A stretch of 64,000 bases of DNA from Tannerellaceae bacterium (GCA_031270665.1 JAISXD010000006.1:36000-99999), one strand, 5' to 3'. Counted from the first letter of the stretch, positions 27,055-36,306 are shown. Notes: generated by a model not told the origin, from the sequence alone. Numbers and translations are program-made.

Positions 27055-27105
27055 CGGCGTTATCTGCCCCACATAATGCCGTTATCTGCCCCACATAACG
27101 GCAGG
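27018..27105. repeat. 22-bp tandem repeat, four copies, spanning the stop of the HU-like gene
   Basis: Units 27018-27039, 27040-27061, 27062-27083 and 27084-27105 share the core ATCTGCCCCACATAA. The first unit and part of the second are coding; the stop TAA (27052-27054) is inside the second. Confidence 0.92.
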
Positions 27106-27198
27106 GCGAACCCCGCGGGGCAGGCAGGCAGACGGGCAGGCGACGCAATATTATCCGCCGAAAAGCACGGCAGAGGCTAAAGAAAAGGATTTATATCG

Positions 27199-27206
27199 TA
27201 TCTTTG
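27199..27206 (+). promoter_or_regulatory. -7 box of the parC promoter
   Basis: TATCTTTG matches TAnnTTTG, 41 nt before the ATG at 27248. Confidence 0.55.
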
Positions 27207-27247
27207 CTGCAACGTATACAGAGATAAGGAACTCCAGAATAACACGT

Positions 27248-29971
27248 ATGAAATCAGACAATAATACAGATTACAGCGAAAACGAAGACAACGGCAGGGA
27301 AGAAACAACACAGCCCCTCACCGGCGCAAATGAAGAAGAACTCCCCACGGACGCCCATTCGGAATACAGGGCGCCGGGAAAAAGCGAGGGCAAAACGGCC
27401 TACCACCTCTCGGGCATGTACCAGGACTGGTTTCTCGACTACGCCTCGTACGTAATCCTGGAACGCGCCGTGCCACACATCAACGACGGGCTGAAGCCGG
27501 TGCAGCGCCGCATCCTCCACTCCATGAAGCGCCTTGACGACGGACGGTACAACAAGGTGGCCAACGTCGTGGGGCATACCATGCAGTTCCACCCCCACGG
27601 CGACGCCTCGATAGGCGATGCGCTGGTGCAGCTCGGGCAGAAAGACCTCCTGATAGACTGCCAGGGCAACTGGGGAAACATCCTCACCGGCGACGGGGCG
27701 GCCGCCCCACGGTACATCGAAGCCCGCCTGTCTCACTTCGCCCTCGAAACCGTATTCAACCCCAAGACCACCGCCTGGCAACCCTCGTACGACGGGCGCA
27801 ACAAAGAGCCGGTCACCCTCCCCGTCAAATTCCCCCTGCTGCTCGCCCAGGGCGTAGAAGGAATCGCCGTAGGACTCTCGTCCAAGATACTGCCGCACAA
27901 CTTCAACGAGCTGCTCGACGCCTCCATTGCCCACCTCAGGGGAGAGCCCTACACGCTCTACCCCGACTTCCAGACAGGCGGCTACATCGACGTAACCAAA
28001 TACAACGACGGAGAACGCGGAGGATCCGTCAAAGTTCGCGCCAGGATAAGCAAGATAGACAACAAGACACTCGTCATCAGCGAAATCCCCTACGGCCGCA
28101 CCACCTCGTCGCTCATCGACTCCATCCTCAGGGCCAACGACAAGGGGAAAATCAAAATAAAGAAGGTAGACGACAACACCGCACGCGACGTGGAAATACT
28201 CATCCACCTCGCCCCCGGCGTATCTTCGGACAAGACCATAGACGCGCTCTACGCCTTCTCGGACTGCGAGATAAGCATCTCTCCCAACTGCTGCGTCATC
28301 CAGGACAACAAGCCCCGCTTCCTGGCCGTAAGCGACGTGCTGCGCCAGGCCACCGCCAACACGCTCTCCCTGCTGCGCACCGAGCTCGAAATCCAGCGCT
28401 CCGAGCTGCAGGAAACCCTCTTCTTCGCCTCCCTCGAAAAGATATTCATCGAAGAGCGCATCTACAAAGACCAGGCCTTCGAAAACGCCCAGGACATGCC
28501 CCAGGCCATTGCCCACACCGACAGCCGCCTGGAGCCCTTCAAGCCCCACTTCATCCGCCCCGTCACCCCGGACGACATCCTCCGCCTCATGGAGATAAAG
28601 ATGGGACGCATCCTCCGGTTCAATGCAGACAAAAGCCAGGCCTTCATCCGCCAGACGGAAGAAAACATCCGCGAAGTAGACGCACACCTGGGCAGCATCA
28701 TCCCCTACACGATACGCTGGTTCGGGATGCTGAAGGAGAAATACGGCGCCGCCTACCCCAGGCGCACCGAGATACGGAGCTTCGACACGATAGAGGCCGT
28801 CAAAGTGGCCGAAGCGAACGAAAAGCTCTACATCAACCGCCAGGAAGGCTTCATCGGCATGGCGCTGAAAAAAGACGAATACGTATGCAACTGCTCAGAC
28901 ATGGACGACGTCATCATCTTCTACCGCAACGGGGCCTACAAAGTAGTGAAGGTGGCCGACAAGCTCTTTGCCGGCAAAGACATCATCTACCTCAACGTGT
29001 TCAAGCGCAACGACAGCCGTACCATCTACAACGTCGTATACCGCGACGGCAAGATGGGCAACAATTTCATCAAGCGGTTCAACATCACAAGCATCACCCG
29101 CGACAAAGACTATACCGTCACGAAAGGGGCCGACAACTCCCGCGTGATGTACTTCAGCGCCAATCCCAACGGCGAAGCCGAAACCGTCAAAATCATCCTC
29201 AAGCCCAAGCCCCGGCAGAAACTGCTCGTCTTCGAGAAGAACTTCAGCGAAGTAGCCATCAAAGGGCGCACCTCGGTAGGCAATATCCTCACAAAAGCCG
29301 AAGTGCACAAAATAACGCTGAAGCAGAAAGGCTCCTCCACGCTGGGCGGCCGCGAGGTATGGTTCGACTGGGACGTACTCCGCCTCAATTACGACGGACG
29401 GGGAGACGGTCTGGGCGAATTCGAAAGCGCCGACCAGATACTCGTAATCCTGCGCAACGGCGACTTCTACGCCACCAACTTCGATTTGAGCAACCATTAC
29501 GAAGACAACATCCTGACGATTGAAAAGTACATCCCCCACAAGACATGGACCGCCGTCTTCTACGACGCCGACCAGGGCTACCGCTACCTCAAACGCTTCC
29601 AGCTCGACGCCGCCTCCGCCCGCAAACAGAACTTCGTAAGCGACCACCCCGACAGCCGGCTGTTCCTGCTCACCGACGAAGCATTCCCCCGCATCGAGGC
29701 CGTATTCGGCGGCAAAGACAGCTTCAGGGAATCGCTCGTTATCGACGCCGAAGAATTTGTCGGCGTGAAAAGCTTCAAGGCCAAAGGCAAACGCATCTCC
29801 ACCTTCGAGATCCAAACAATCAACGAACTCGAACCCGTACGCTTCCCCTCAGAAGAAACACCCCCCCCACAGCTCCATGCCGTAAACGACGACGAAGAGC
29901 CGGAACCGGACAAAAGCCCTTCGGATATCATAGACGAGATAACCGGACAAATGAAACTGTTCGATGAATAG
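27248..29971 (+). CDS. parC: DNA topoisomerase IV subunit A (ParC; GyrA-like)
   Basis: 907-residue type IIA topoisomerase A subunit that cuts and reseals DNA, mainly to decatenate chromosomes. After an acidic ~50-residue N-terminal tail come the breakage-reunion domain (RAVPHINDGLKPVQRRIL, ~75) and the active-site Tyr in APRYIEARLSHF (~156). The C-terminal half holds beta-pinwheel-like repeats. Bacteroidetes ParC proteins are this length, and GyrA would carry a canonical GyrA box, which I do not see, so ParC is preferred. The partner parE is not in the window. Codon use is strongly GC-rich. Confidence 0.88.
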   Translation: MKSDNNTDYSENEDNGREETTQPLTGANEEELPTDAHSEYRAPGKSEGKTAYHLSGMYQDWFLDYASYVILERAVPHINDGLKPVQRRILHSMKRLDDGRYNKVANVVGHTMQFHPHGDASIGDALVQLGQKDLLIDCQGNWGNILTGDGAAAPRYIEARLSHFALETVFNPKTTAWQPSYDGRNKEPVTLPVKFPLLLAQGVEGIAVGLSSKILPHNFNELLDASIAHLRGEPYTLYPDFQTGGYIDVTKYNDGERGGSVKVRARISKIDNKTLVISEIPYGRTTSSLIDSILRANDKGKIKIKKVDDNTARDVEILIHLAPGVSSDKTIDALYAFSDCEISISPNCCVIQDNKPRFLAVSDVLRQATANTLSLLRTELEIQRSELQETLFFASLEKIFIEERIYKDQAFENAQDMPQAIAHTDSRLEPFKPHFIRPVTPDDILRLMEIKMGRILRFNADKSQAFIRQTEENIREVDAHLGSIIPYTIRWFGMLKEKYGAAYPRRTEIRSFDTIEAVKVAEANEKLYINRQEGFIGMALKKDEYVCNCSDMDDVIIFYRNGAYKVVKVADKLFAGKDIIYLNVFKRNDSRTIYNVVYRDGKMGNNFIKRFNITSITRDKDYTVTKGADNSRVMYFSANPNGEAETVKIILKPKPRQKLLVFEKNFSEVAIKGRTSVGNILTKAEVHKITLKQKGSSTLGGREVWFDWDVLRLNYDGRGDGLGEFESADQILVILRNGDFYATNFDLSNHYEDNILTIEKYIPHKTWTAVFYDADQGYRYLKRFQLDAASARKQNFVSDHPDSRLFLLTDEAFPRIEAVFGGKDSFRESLVIDAEEFVGVKSFKAKGKRISTFEIQTINELEPVRFPSEETPPPQLHAVNDDEEPEPDKSPSDIIDEITGQMKLFDE

Positions 29972-29980
29972 AGAGAGCCT

Positions 29981-30829
29981 ATGAAACGAATAACCGGCAT
30001 TCTGCTACTGTGTCTTTCCCTCGTCCGCCTGCCGGCACAACCCATGGCCGGGGAACTCCCCAGGGCAATGAACGAAGGCACCCTGATCGGGACCGGGAGT
30101 GCGCATGTAAAAGACACCTACCTTTCCCCCTTTACCTATGCAGGCTGGGGGATCCGTATCCTCAACGAGCGGATGAAGATAACAGGGCGTAGCAAAGACA
30201 ACTTTTCCCGCCAGCAGATCATCAACGTAGATCTCTCCTTCACTAAAAACCCGGCCGAGAACGTAAACGACGTAGGCGCTTTTGTAGCTTATTCGTTAGG
30301 ATATCATTACCGCCTCGAAGTGTCGCCCGCATTCAGGGTATTAACCGGAGCATCCACCCATTTATCGGGCGGCTTTATTTACAACACCCGCAACGGGAAC
30401 AATCCCCTTTCGGCAAAGACAGACATTGACCTGGGGGTTTCCCTCATCGCCCTGTGGAATTTCCGTATAAATAAACGTGCGCTCACCTTGCGGTATCAGG
30501 GAGAATTGCCCTTTGCCGGCGTTTTCTTTTCGCCCGAATACGGCGTCTCTTATTACGAGATGTTCAATATCGGCAACCTTTCGGATGTCGTTACCTTCAA
30601 TTCCTTTCATAATAAGTTCGCCCTCAAGAATTATGTTACGGTAGACATCCCCATACACAGTTTCACCCTCCGGCTCGGCTACCTGAACAGTTTCTACTAC
30701 ACAGACAGTAAAAACATTGAAACACGTATTATTTCCAACTCCTTTATAATTGGTTGGGTAAAAGAATTCATACCTTTGGAAAGCAAACGGATAAAACACA
30801 AAAACAAGGTAAGAAGCGCTTACTATTAA
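29981..30829 (+). CDS. DUF3316-family envelope protein
   Basis: 282-residue exported protein of the DUF3316 family, common in Bacteroidetes and of unknown function. A signal peptide (~1-19, ending PAQ) is followed by alternating amphipathic strands (for example FVAYSLGYHYRLEVSPAF and LTLRYQGELPFAGVFFSPEY), which suggests a small outer-membrane beta-barrel. It starts 9 nt after parC and is followed 3 nt later by an S41 protease, so the three may be cotranscribed. The C-terminus ends in basic residues rather than an aromatic residue. Confidence 0.75.
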   Translation: MKRITGILLLCLSLVRLPAQPMAGELPRAMNEGTLIGTGSAHVKDTYLSPFTYAGWGIRILNERMKITGRSKDNFSRQQIINVDLSFTKNPAENVNDVGAFVAYSLGYHYRLEVSPAFRVLTGASTHLSGGFIYNTRNGNNPLSAKTDIDLGVSLIALWNFRINKRALTLRYQGELPFAGVFFSPEYGVSYYEMFNIGNLSDVVTFNSFHNKFALKNYVTVDIPIHSFTLRLGYLNSFYYTDSKNIETRIISNSFIIGWVKEFIPLESKRIKHKNKVRSAYY

Positions 30830-30832
30830 AGC

Positions 30833-31855
30833 ATGGCTCACTTCAAAACATACCTTTATGTAATCATCCTTAGCCTGCTTAGCCAGGGATGCGACATGGC
30901 CGACGAGTACAATACCTCTCCGCGAAAAAACTTTGAGGCGCTTTGGCAAATACTCGACGCAAACTACTGCTTTTTTGATTATAAAGAAATAGACTGGAAC
31001 GAAGTGTATGACAAATACAGCCCGCAAATTGACGAGTCCATGTACGAATACAAGCTGTTCCAGGTATTGTCCGACATGGTGAATGAATTGAAAGACGGCC
31101 ATATCAACCTGAACACTTCTTTCCTTTTTTCCTCTTATGAGAACTGGTATACCGAATATCCGTCCAATTTCAGTTGGAGCGTATTAAACAGTAAATACCT
31201 GGCCGGCGCCGCCCGTGGCGGAGATTACGACGAAATAAGATATACCCGTTTGGCCGGCAATCAGATAGGATATATCTATTATGGTAGTTTCAGGGAAAGC
31301 ATTTTAGAAACGGAGTTGGACAGTATCTTTCATTTCTTTGAACATTGCCAGGCGCTTATCATTGACGTACGAGACAATGGCGGAGGTTCGTTGACAAACT
31401 CAGACCGTTTAGCATCCCGCTTCCTGGCAGAAAAAACGTTGTGCGGATATATTCAACATAAGACAGGCAGGGGACATTCCGACTTCTCGCATCCGTATCC
31501 CATCTATTTAAAGCCTTCTCACAGCACGTTGTGGCTAAAGCCTGTCATTGTGCTGACAAACAGGAGATGTTATAGCGCAGCCAATAATTTTGTCAGTAAA
31601 ATGCGTGAACTACCCAATGTCCGTACACTTGGCGGTAATACAGGCGGAGGAAGCGGCTTTCCCTTTACCTCAGAACTCCCCAATGGCTGGAGTATCCGTT
31701 TCTCAACCAGTCCGATATTAAATGTCAACATGCAACATACCGAATTTGGAATCGAACCCGACATTGAAGTAACCCTGCCCACCGAAGATATGGAGAAAGG
31801 GCGCGACACCCTCATCGAAACAGCAATTAATCTCTTATTAGCAGGAGTTGAGTAG
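30833..31855 (+). CDS. S41-family (C-terminal processing-like) peptidase lipoprotein
   Basis: 340-residue exported peptidase. The lipobox (LSLLSQGC, Cys20) anchors it to a membrane. An N-terminal helical cap (~30-100) leads to the tail-specific protease domain, with ALIIDVRDNGGGSLTNSD (~178-195) and the nucleophile Ser in LTNRRCYSAANNFVSKM (~245). The usual PDZ domain is short or absent, as in several Bacteroidetes S41 lipoproteins. Substrate unknown. It lies 3 nt after the DUF3316 gene. Confidence 0.85.
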   Translation: MAHFKTYLYVIILSLLSQGCDMADEYNTSPRKNFEALWQILDANYCFFDYKEIDWNEVYDKYSPQIDESMYEYKLFQVLSDMVNELKDGHINLNTSFLFSSYENWYTEYPSNFSWSVLNSKYLAGAARGGDYDEIRYTRLAGNQIGYIYYGSFRESILETELDSIFHFFEHCQALIIDVRDNGGGSLTNSDRLASRFLAEKTLCGYIQHKTGRGHSDFSHPYPIYLKPSHSTLWLKPVIVLTNRRCYSAANNFVSKMRELPNVRTLGGNTGGGSGFPFTSELPNGWSIRFSTSPILNVNMQHTEFGIEPDIEVTLPTEDMEKGRDTLIETAINLLLAGVE

Positions 31856-31884
31856 TATCTCCGCCTAAAATACCCGGCAAACAC

Positions 31885-31914
31885 TTGCGTATGATCAAAA
31901 AAGAATTACCTTTG
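31885..31914 (+). promoter_or_regulatory. Promoter of tRNA-Leu
   Basis: TTG (31885-31887), a 19-bp spacer and TACCTTTG (31907-31914) match the Bacteroidetes consensus. The tRNA begins 15 nt later. Confidence 0.65.
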
Positions 31915-31928
31915 CACCGCAAACACAA

Positions 31929-32010
31929 GCGGTTGTGGCGTAATTGGTAGCCGCGCCAGACTTAGGATCTGGTGCCGAGAGGCGTGGGGGTTCGAGTCCC
32001 TTCAGCCGCA
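31929..32010 (+). tRNA. tRNA-Leu (anticodon TAG)
   Basis: An 82-nt class II tRNA. The acceptor stem pairs GCGGTTG with CAGCCGC and leaves A as discriminator. The anticodon arm is CCAGA-CTTAGGA-TCTGG, reading TAG. A long variable arm and the T-loop TTCGAGT follow. CCA is not encoded. Confidence 0.96.
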
Positions 32011-32045
32011 CAATTAACTCTTATATTCAAAGAGCAAAGTAAAAG

Positions 32046-32087
32046 AAACCCGAAAAGGAACCCATTATAGGCACCTTTCGGGTTTTT
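32046..32087 (+). terminator. Terminator of tRNA-Leu
   Basis: Perfect arms AAACCCGAAA (32046-32055) and TTTCGGGTTT (32076-32085), then further T. Confidence 0.75.
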
Positions 32088-32465
32088 AGTTTGCACACCT
32101 CACGGCAGGTTGCGGCAATGCTGGACAGACTTACTCACAAAGCACACCTCAACAACATGAATAGACAGTCTTATCGCGTTAAAGGAACTCAAAAAAGGAA
32201 CTCAAAAACTGTTGTGAAATGAAGAATCACAACAGTTTTTGCAAACATTTCTACAAAACACTTGGTGGGATACTTTTCAATTACGAAGTGGATTAGTTTC
32301 CAATTATTATCTACAACATACAGATATAACGAGCTACGGTATACCTGTGTTCAAGTTGTGATGAAACCGGCCATGTTACTATAAAAGAAGACAAGGCCGG
32401 TTCCCGGAAATGCCCGTATCACAACAGCAGAATGTGTAGGGGAATATATATTTCTCGTTTTCAGG
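32088..32465. other. Non-coding stretch after tRNA-Leu with a perfect 13-bp hairpin
   Basis: No convincing gene. A 21-codon frame starting at 32150 runs through two copies of GGAACTCAAAAA (32184-32195, 32197-32208) into a hairpin with perfect 13-bp arms (32204-32216, 32228-32240) that ends in T5, a strong terminator in either direction. This is the border of an AT-rich, gene-poor region and could be the scar of an element integrated at the tRNA, but no integrase or duplicated tRNA end is seen. Confidence 0.5.
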
Positions 32466-33761
32466 CTACCATTCCACAGTTACCTCTTTGACAAAGCGAG
32501 AGAAGTATTTTTCTCCACTCTTCGCCTCAAGTGGATTGAAATCAGGAGCATTTATTGTGAAATAATAGAATGATGTCTGATTGGGATCCATACATAAATA
32601 TTTTTGATTGGGCTTCATTGCAGTCGTTAATAGCCTATTTAACTCATCAAGTCCCTGAGAGCAAATAGCATAAAGATTTCTTGCTTCATCAATAGTTAAT
32701 GGCCTCCAATTGGTAATCCCTTCATGGCTGTAGTTGCTCGAAATGGATACGGCTTTCTCTATACTTACATCACTTGCAGCTCTTGGAGCCAATAACAAGA
32801 GAGTTGATTGTTCGGGAGATTCCTCTACAACATCTAAGATATAACAATTCTTGTAAACATCTCCTTGCGTAAGCATTTCATGGTTGGAATTTTGTCCATT
32901 GTTCTCATTAGACGAACCTTCTCCAAACTCAATGCTTACCTGATGTTCTTCTTTCCAATCACGGCATTGTATATTACCGCTAATTTCGGTGCTCCCTGCT
33001 TTATAAATGGCTGTTATCTCTGTTTTACAATTGGCTTCGATGGGGATAGCTGTTGCATATGAATAAGTATGCGACCCCTTTATATCCGTAAAAGTGATGG
33101 TAACAGACACATCATCCGACCCGGGCAAGACAAAAACAGGGACGGGCGTTTTCCACAAGCCACGGCTTTCTTTTTCTAATGTTAAAGTGGCTTTTCCGTC
33201 ACCATCACCTCCATAAGAGCCATTCAGTAATAAGTATTCTTCAAGCGGTTGCAGGCTGACGCTTACAGACGTAACATCATCAGGCACATCATTTATTGAA
33301 GCGGTAATTTGGGATATGACCCTGTCGACGATAACCGTTAAATCTTTGGCATCATTGTTTCCTATGGTAATGCTTTCTGTTTTTACCGCTAATTCGGTAT
33401 GTGTATCTTCCGGAGATTTTAAATTAAGGGGAAATTCGGGAACTGCTTCATCCATATCCGGTAAAAGATATTTTTCCGCTGACGCACCTGAAATAACGGA
33501 TAGGGTATAGTTACCGGGAGAGAGTGTAAAGGAAAAAGCTTCGTCTTCTGCCTGCAATATCTGTATACCGGCACATTTATCCGATGAATCGAATACATAA
33601 ATTGAAACAGGTAAAGAGAGATTCGTTTCTCCGGCAGAATTAAAGACTAAACCTCGAAGGACATTACTACTACTTTGGGAAGGGCCAAAGTATGTTTCAG
33701 AACTACTGCAAGCAGCAAATAATACACTAAAAACTAAAAAGTACCAATTCTTTTTTCCCAT
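32466..33761 (-). CDS. FimB/Mfa2-family fimbrial-anchor-like lipoprotein
   Basis: 431-residue lipoprotein (lipobox SVLFAAC, Cys18 when started at 33761). It matches the FimB/Mfa2 family: an N-terminal domain of Ig-like strands (LPVSIYVFDSSDKC, FTLSPGNYTLSVISG), a second one around 140-260 (ITASINDVPDDVTSVSVSLQ), then a C-terminal extension. Family members anchor and cap minor or major fimbriae in Bacteroidales. No fimbrillin or other fimbrial gene lies beside it, so it is an orphan here. The start at 33761 puts the signal peptide first; an earlier ATG adds nine unlikely residues. Promoter: TTTG (33850-33853), 18 bp, TACATTTG (33824-33831), minus strand. Confidence 0.68.
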   Translation of the reverse strand: MGKKNWYFLVFSVLFAACSSSETYFGPSQSSSNVLRGLVFNSAGETNLSLPVSIYVFDSSDKCAGIQILQAEDEAFSFTLSPGNYTLSVISGASAEKYLLPDMDEAVPEFPLNLKSPEDTHTELAVKTESITIGNNDAKDLTVIVDRVISQITASINDVPDDVTSVSVSLQPLEEYLLLNGSYGGDGDGKATLTLEKESRGLWKTPVPVFVLPGSDDVSVTITFTDIKGSHTYSYATAIPIEANCKTEITAIYKAGSTEISGNIQCRDWKEEHQVSIEFGEGSSNENNGQNSNHEMLTQGDVYKNCYILDVVEESPEQSTLLLLAPRAASDVSIEKAVSISSNYSHEGITNWRPLTIDEARNLYAICSQGLDELNRLLTTAMKPNQKYLCMDPNQTSFYYFTINAPDFNPLEAKSGEKYFSRFVKEVTVEW

Positions 33762-33897
33762 AATTAGGTATTGGTTAAAGTTAAACAATTAATTAATTCA
33801 TACGATAAAACCGTAAGCGAAGGCAAATGTACAAATTATTTGATAAATCCAAACAGCCATTCAACAAATTCCAGCAATTCAGGGCGAGATTGTTTTT

Positions 33898-34021
33898 TTA
33901 GAGTGGAATAGATAATCCACGATAAGGCTTGTTACGTACTTCGTGCTTACCAACACAGACTTTATCAGGTATCTTGTCATAACCAATATAATGGTTTCCG
34001 GTATGCAACCGGAATTCTACT
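33898..34021 (-). pseudogene. C-terminal gene fragment of unknown family
   Basis: The minus strand encodes a protein-like tail, with GYDKIPDKVCVGKHEVRN followed by KPYRGLSIPL, ending at a stop (33898-33900). An in-frame TAA lies just upstream of the visible part, so the start is gone. I do not recognise the family. It lies upstream of the fimbrial-like gene in the degraded stretch after tRNA-Leu. Confidence 0.35.
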
Positions 34022-34171
34022 ATTTATTGAATGACTTATCAACGGGTTTTCCGTAGCATTATATTGAACTTCACACATCATTAGAGAGCCTGTCCTTAGT
34101 ATATAATATATATCCGGTTCAAAAGAAGCATTCCTTCACAATAAAGCACAATTATACCCGTTAAACAACTT

Positions 34172-34688
34172 ATGAACAAACAGTTGTATATCATATTGAA
34201 GAGGCCGCAATTGTTAAATTCTTCGATGTTTTTGGGTGGTGCATAAAAACAAGTAAAAATCTTGCATCCGGCAAAATGTTTGGATTATGTTGTAAATCCG
34301 AATGAAAAAGAACAATTCGCCAAGGCTAAGAAGATAATTGAAAACGAATACTTCCCAACAAAGGGGATGGCCTAAAGAACGTTTATCTGTTGCAAAAAAG
34401 CAATATCCGACTTCTCCAAGCTCAGTTCTTCGTCTGAATTGGAAGCTGAACTTTAGATTTTTCTCGTCGAATGTGGTTGCCGTTATACATATTGAATATG
34501 GAGATATTAATGAGGCATTCTACATTGGCATGGAAAACAATTTCAGAAAAGCTCTGAAATTTATGGAGAAGAACGGATTATTGGAAAAGTTTAGACCTAA
34601 TGCTGAAAATTGCGTTAGGCGGTCTTCTTCTTGTGGTTACGGATTTGCAGATGCAATTGAATCTATGTTTTATGAATATTATCCATAA
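34172..34688 (+). pseudogene. DUF6155-like gene broken by frameshifts and stops
   Basis: Segments in different frames together resemble the ~170-residue DUF6155 proteins. The order is: ATG at 34172 (MNKQLYIILKRPQ); HPAKCLDYVVNPNEKEQFAK with AKKIIENEYFPTKGMA in a second frame (to 34375); AISDFSKLSSSSELEAEL with a TAG after it; and a final block GDINEAFYIGMENNFRKALK through to MFYEYYP (to 34688). Stops and at least two frame changes separate them, so no complete protein can be made. Decay agrees with the accessory character of 32-36 kb. Confidence 0.6.
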
Positions 34689-34750
34689 ATTACATAACAT
34701 AAGGATGAACAAACAAGAAATACAAAAATGCTCCGGCAGCGGGGATAGCC

Positions 34751-34957
34751 ATGTCGGCTGCAGAGGTTATTCCACTTACCCATTGTAAAAAGGGAAATAC
34801 TATCGCCCTTACGATTGATCTGGATGACAGATTGGGTGTCAGGTTCGAAAATAAAAAGATGATGATTCTCGGAGGAACATTGGATATAGAAAAAGTAAAA
34901 AACATTCCTTTGAAGAATGTTATGGAGTTCGACAAATATATTGAAAAATCGTTTTAA
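34751..34957 (+). CDS. Hypothetical small protein
   Basis: 68-residue frame with good internal character (LTIDLDDRLGVRFENKKMMI, then IEKVKNIPLKNVMEFDKYI) but no family I recognise. The open frame extends upstream to a TGA at 34706-34708 without another ATG. It may be the C-terminal remnant of a longer gene rather than a complete one, as its neighbours are also broken. Confidence 0.3.
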   Translation: MSAAEVIPLTHCKKGNTIALTIDLDDRLGVRFENKKMMILGGTLDIEKVKNIPLKNVMEFDKYIEKSF

Positions 34958-36207
34958 GAATAACTAAAATCAAAAAAGGTTTCCCGTTCATTCTGTGAAA
35001 TGAAAGAAAAACGTATATCGCAGGAAGTCTTTCTGTTAAACAAAAACGGTTTATTGTCATCAGAATTTCAGTGGTAATAAACGGCGGATCGTGTATGAAG
35101 TGGAGTATTGGACAATGGAGCTACTGAATAAAGACTCTCTTTTTTGCTAATTTTTAATTCTACTTTAACAGATTAAAGAAAGCGGGAAAAAGAAGATAAT
35201 TACAACCAACGCTTCTGTCATTTTGCTATTTTGTCATTCTGTTATTTTACCCCCTCCCAGCTTCGCTCATTTGCACCCCCATCCGGGATAACTCCAAAAA
35301 AACGCCGCATTTGGCGCTTGCCTTTTGATAAAATGACCTAAAAAGAATGATAGTATAAACTATATGCGCACAAATTAATCCTGCACAGATCAAAACAGAA
35401 CAAAAAAACAACTGTTTGCTATCTGTTTGCCCAACAAAACAACGGGTAGAAACAGTTGTTTCAGCGCCGTTCCAAGCCCTTTAAAGCCCCTTTTCCGGAC
35501 GCTTCCGATCCTCCTGGTTTTTTATCAGGATGTCTTCGCCAGACCATTATAATGCTTTTGCAAAGACGCCACAGCGCTTTTGCAAAGGCATCGTAATCCT
35601 TTCCCCAAGACTCCGTCATGTTTTGCCAAAGCCCTCTCGCAAAACAGCCAACAGAGACTCATTTGATTATGAAAACAATCGAAATCGCCTACTGATTCCT
35701 CCTGTCCGTACAAAACGCCCGTTAGCTGAAAACGCAAATTCCTTAACATCTGTCAGCCAATAAGCCTTAATGGATGCATATTGTCAAACGGCGATTTCCC
35801 TTCCTGCTGCTTATTTTTCCTCCCGGTCTTATATTCTTCGTATCTTTCCTTTTTAATGTGTTAAAGTAGAAGAAAGTAAAAAACTGATTATAGTTGTAAT
35901 GTAGAAATACCTTTTTCTCAAATTTTTTTGGCCGAGTTTTTAACTACAGGATTTTTTTCATAATAATAATTTTAATGAATTCAAGCCGCAGGGAGGTTGT
36001 GAAACTGTACCTTGCGGTTATTTTTTATCGTCAATAAATTTTTCGGTAGCCAACACTATAACTACCAGCTTAACTAAACGATATTGCATTTGATTATACA
36101 CAATTCAATAAAAAACCATGCGCCTTCCCCGTGTACTCTCTCTCTGTCTTCCGTGTGGCATAATAGTTACTAAGAGGCATTTGTCCTGAAATAAAAAAAT
36201 AGATTAT
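34958..36207. other. Gene-free AT-rich stretch
   Basis: About 1.25 kb with no convincing gene. It holds a 12-bp inverted repeat (AAACAACTGTTT 35406-35417 with its complement 35450-35461), a short imperfect repeat of GCTTTTGCAAAG around 35550-35590, and a terminator-like hairpin (35986-36026: CCGCA/TGCGG arms, then T6). Two ~75-codon frames at 35525-35763 on opposite strands overlap the repeats and look accidental. Confidence 0.6.
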
Positions 36208-36238
36208 TTTGCAGGGTTATTGATTATTTGTATATTTG
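36208..36238 (+). promoter_or_regulatory. Promoter of the rimP-nusA-infB operon
   Basis: TTTG (36208-36211), 19-bp spacer, TATATTTG (36231-36238): a near-perfect Bacteroidetes promoter. The expected transcript starts near 36245, leaving a ~62-nt leader. Confidence 0.75.
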
Positions 36239-36259
36239 CAACCGATTATAGAGAAGATG

Positions 36260-36300
36260 AGGAGGGGGCGGGCAGTCCCCTCCTTTTGTTCTGACAAAAG
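36260..36300 (+). promoter_or_regulatory. Two overlapping hairpins in the rimP leader
   Basis: Hairpin 1: AGGAGGGG (36260-36267) with CCCCTCCT (36277-36284), followed by TTTG. Hairpin 2: CTTTTGT (36283-36289) with ACAAAAG (36294-36300), ending 6 nt before the ATG. They share bases 36283-36284, so they compete at full length. This could be an attenuator or a translational switch in an operon that encodes NusA. Confidence 0.5.
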
Positions 36301-36306
36301 CGAGTT

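Noticed and set aside
27254..28687. 477-codon minus-strand open frame
   Set aside because: It lies opposite parC in GC-rich sequence and shows no domain; a shadow of the real gene.
35525..35763. Two ~75-codon genes on opposite strands
   Set aside because: They overlap each other over short imperfect repeats and lack start signals or family features.
31929..36207. Intact prophage or conjugative element at tRNA-Leu
   Set aside because: No integrase, structural, relaxase or transfer genes are present and no repeat of the tRNA end was found.
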